A stretch of 64,000 nucleotides of DNA from Confluentibacter lentus (GTDB lineage: Bacteria; Bacteroidota; Bacteroidia; Flavobacteriales; Flavobacteriaceae), in assembly GCF_002806995.1 (NCBI RefSeq), contig NZ_NIHE01000010.1, forward strand, positions 1 through 64,000, in the 5' to 3' direction. Position numbers and translations under genes: made by a program. Positions within the stretch are counted from its first letter, which is position 1. Every line of letters begins with the position of its first letter. The notes beneath the pieces were generated by a model. That model was not told the DNA's origin. It made no database searches and worked only from the letters and a program-made list of their open reading frames with translations. This document shows, piece by piece, positions 62,845-64,000 of the stretch.

Positions 62845-62870
62845 TTCACAACGGGGTTCATGTTGTGAAC
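62845..62870. promoter_or_regulatory. Inverted repeat between rteC and the HTH gene, candidate RteC operator
   Basis: TTCACAAC (62845-62852) and GTTGTGAA (62862-62869) are perfect inverted half-sites with a 9-bp spacer; GTTCA/TGAAC overlaps. There is no T run in the direction of rteC transcription, which argues against a simple terminator. RteC is known to bind inverted half-sites before the excision operon in CTnDOT. Confidence 0.45.
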
Positions 62871-62879
62871 GATTTTTAT

Positions 62880-63728
62880 CTAAATTGTCTCATCTGAGTT
62901 TTCCATTCTCTTTAATAAGACTTCGTTTAATGCGGTAATAAATTTAGTTTTATCGGTCTTTCTAGCCCTAATTTCAAGGAATGCACGACGGTATTGCCCT
63001 AAATCAATTTCAAAAATATGCTCGAAATATTCAGCGATATCTTTTAAATCGGCAGCACCATTATTGAAAACTCCTTCTGCATGCAATGCATATATCAATT
63101 CAATAAGGGCGACTTTGGAGCATGTCCAAGCCATTTTTATGTTCGGTTTGCGTTGTGATTTTTCGGAAGTATCCTTGTTATCAATCATAATTAATTGGTT
63201 TTCTAAATATAATTGAATTAAATCGTTTGCTAATATTTTAGCTACTTTGAAATCGTGTGATGTAGAGAAGTTTCTATCTGTCTCAAAATAGTAACTATCT
63301 AATGACATTTTTATATCAAATTTCCCCCTTAAAAAATACTTGTAATCTAAATAAGTACTTCCAGAACGATAGTATTTATAGAATTCTAGTTCATTATCAA
63401 AAAAAGCTTTTAATTTAATAAGTTCATTATTATAATATTTCTTTAAAATACGACTTCCACCATTTGGCTTTTTCATTTCGATTTTAAAAATTACATTATA
63501 ATAAATCAATTTTGAAGTAAATTGGGGTTTTAATTCTTTGAAAAAAAGTATTTCTTCTAAATCAGATTTGAAGTTGTTTTTTAAAACCAATTTTTTGAGA
63601 TTTGTAATGGAAGTTAAAATAACTTCTATAGCTTTTTCACATTTCTTAATTTGGTGATCGATTTCTAAATCAATGAAATTGATTTGTTCGTTAAGATTTG
63701 CTAGCAGTAGATTTATTTTTGAGTTCAA
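62880..63728 (-). CDS. RteC-domain regulator
   Basis: 282 residues. The sequence follows the RteC pattern: helical N-terminal region (EKAIEVILTSITNLKKLVLK), FFKELKPQFTSKLIYYNVIF, then FFDNELEFYKYYRSGSTYLD and YFLRGKFDI. A C-terminal part carries RKPNIKMAWTCSKVALIELI and DIAEYFEHIFEIDLGQYRRA. RteC activates excision genes in tetracycline-regulated CTnDOT-type elements and has winged-helix-like DNA binding. Its presence marks this DNA as part of an integrative element. No RteA/RteB genes are visible in the window. Confidence 0.85.
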   Translation of the reverse strand: MNSKINLLLANLNEQINFIDLEIDHQIKKCEKAIEVILTSITNLKKLVLKNNFKSDLEEILFFKELKPQFTSKLIYYNVIFKIEMKKPNGGSRILKKYYNNELIKLKAFFDNELEFYKYYRSGSTYLDYKYFLRGKFDIKMSLDSYYFETDRNFSTSHDFKVAKILANDLIQLYLENQLIMIDNKDTSEKSQRKPNIKMAWTCSKVALIELIYALHAEGVFNNGAADLKDIAEYFEHIFEIDLGQYRRAFLEIRARKTDKTKFITALNEVLLKRMENSDETI

Positions 63729-63835
63729 TTCTTTTTTATTTCAGTATTATATCATGATCTTTTTAAAGCAGAGTCAACAAATTTTGTAATTTATAACAAT
63801 CACTTAATTATCTGGTTGGGATTGTTTTAATTACA

Positions 63836-63863
63836 GCCAGCCTATCTAACTGATAGGCATGGC
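63836..63863. repeat. Hairpin upstream of rteC
   Basis: GCCTATC-TAACT-GATAGGC is perfect, extended by GCCA/TGGC across a small bulge. About 110 bp upstream of the rteC start. Confidence 0.5.
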
Positions 63864-63931
63864 AGTAACTTGATTAGCTATTAATCTAATCTTAAGAGGA
63901 CATAAGGGTTGTTTGGTAATTTTATTTGATA

Positions 63932-63963
63932 AAATGCTGGAATGAGAGAAACAACCAGCATTT
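63932..63963. repeat. Second hairpin near the window end
   Basis: AAATGCTGG pairs perfectly with CCAGCATTT, 14-nt loop. The gene-free end 63729-64000 otherwise shows nothing. Confidence 0.45.
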
Positions 63964-64000
63964 CTCAATCAATTTAAAAAACAAATAATTAAAAAAAAGT

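Larger units (their letters stand above)
41191..64000. mobile_element. Accessory genomic island (integrative or mobilisable element with defence cargo), right end outside window
   Basis: The interval has several element marks: a tRNA tail at its left, an RteC-type regulator, an excisionase-like HTH, a replication-initiator-like protein and a DnaC-like ATPase. It also has a DUF6943-like protein, scattered copies of an intergenic repeat, a large structured RNA region and a defence operon. No relaxase or integrase is seen, so they must lie to the right of the window or be absent. The left boundary is uncertain; 43.6-44.9 kb could be older accessory DNA. Confidence 0.5.

Noticed and set aside
41191-64000. 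CRISPR array or Cas genes
   Set aside because: No regularly spaced repeats and no Cas-like protein; the repeats present are irregular and differ in length.

Overview
The window looks like a chromosome segment of a Flavobacteriia member (Bacteroidota), probably marine or plant-polymer degrading. The evidence is the low GC content, the near absence of Shine-Dalgarno sites, promoters of the Bacteroidota type (TTG, 20 nt, TAnnTTTG), RteC- and AbiE-type genes, NhaD, and secreted glycoside hydrolases. No species name can be given from the sequence alone.

Region 1 (1-5.2 kb) is core genome: a NudK-type Nudix hydrolase, an NlpC/P60 peptidase with SH3 domains, a thiolase, a 7TM-HD (PgpH-type) phosphodiesterase, then tRNA-Ser(GCT) and tRNA-Pro(TGG). 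Region 2 (5.3-15.0 kb) appears to be a degenerate genomic island in the 3' end of tRNA-Pro. A 13-bp piece of the tRNA end recurs 9.65 kb downstream, a broken tyrosine-recombinase gene sits just inside the tRNA-side end, and the cargo is a run of sensor kinases and response regulators plus a candidate small RNA.

Region 3 (15.5-37.3 kb) is carbohydrate metabolism: secreted GH31, GH3, GH42 and GH115 enzymes, a large multidomain GH3 beta-xylosidase-like enzyme, an NhaD antiporter, and an operon of a mannonate-oxidoreductase-like SDR, mannonate dehydratase and LutABC. Together these fit attack on glucuronic-acid-decorated xylan or xyloglucan-like polymers, with the released uronate passing through the mannonate branch. 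No SusC/SusD pair lies in the window. A tRNA-Arg(TCT) splits the cluster. A three-PAS hybrid kinase follows (38.0-41.1 kb).

Region 4 (41.2-64 kb) is accessory DNA. It starts near a tRNA-Ser-like 3' end fragment. It holds a small DUF5675 plus two holin-like proteins module, an AraC regulator, and an element backbone (DUF6943-like, DnaC-like ATPase, replication-initiator-like protein, excisionase-like HTH, RteC). Between the backbone genes lies the main find: a tightly packed, co-directional ten-gene block (59.5 to 46.7 kb, minus strand). It begins with an AbiEi/AbiEii toxin-antitoxin pair and continues with a PvuII-like N4-cytosine methyltransferase, a HerA-type motor ATPase, a NurA-like nuclease with a zinc-ribbon insert, a protein fusing a PtuB-like HNH to a PtuA-like ATPase, a second PtuB-like HNH, an HNH_2 endonuclease, an unknown protein with an HEPN-like Rx4H motif, and an ADP-ribosyltransferase/FRG-like protein. 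I do not recognise this combination as a named defence system.

Immediately beyond the 3' end of this operon, 45.64-46.69 kb carries no convincing gene. It is instead a chain of long hairpins in which all but one of the mismatches within the paired segments are G-U-compatible on the plus strand. This is strong internal evidence for a large structured plus-strand RNA of about 1 kb.
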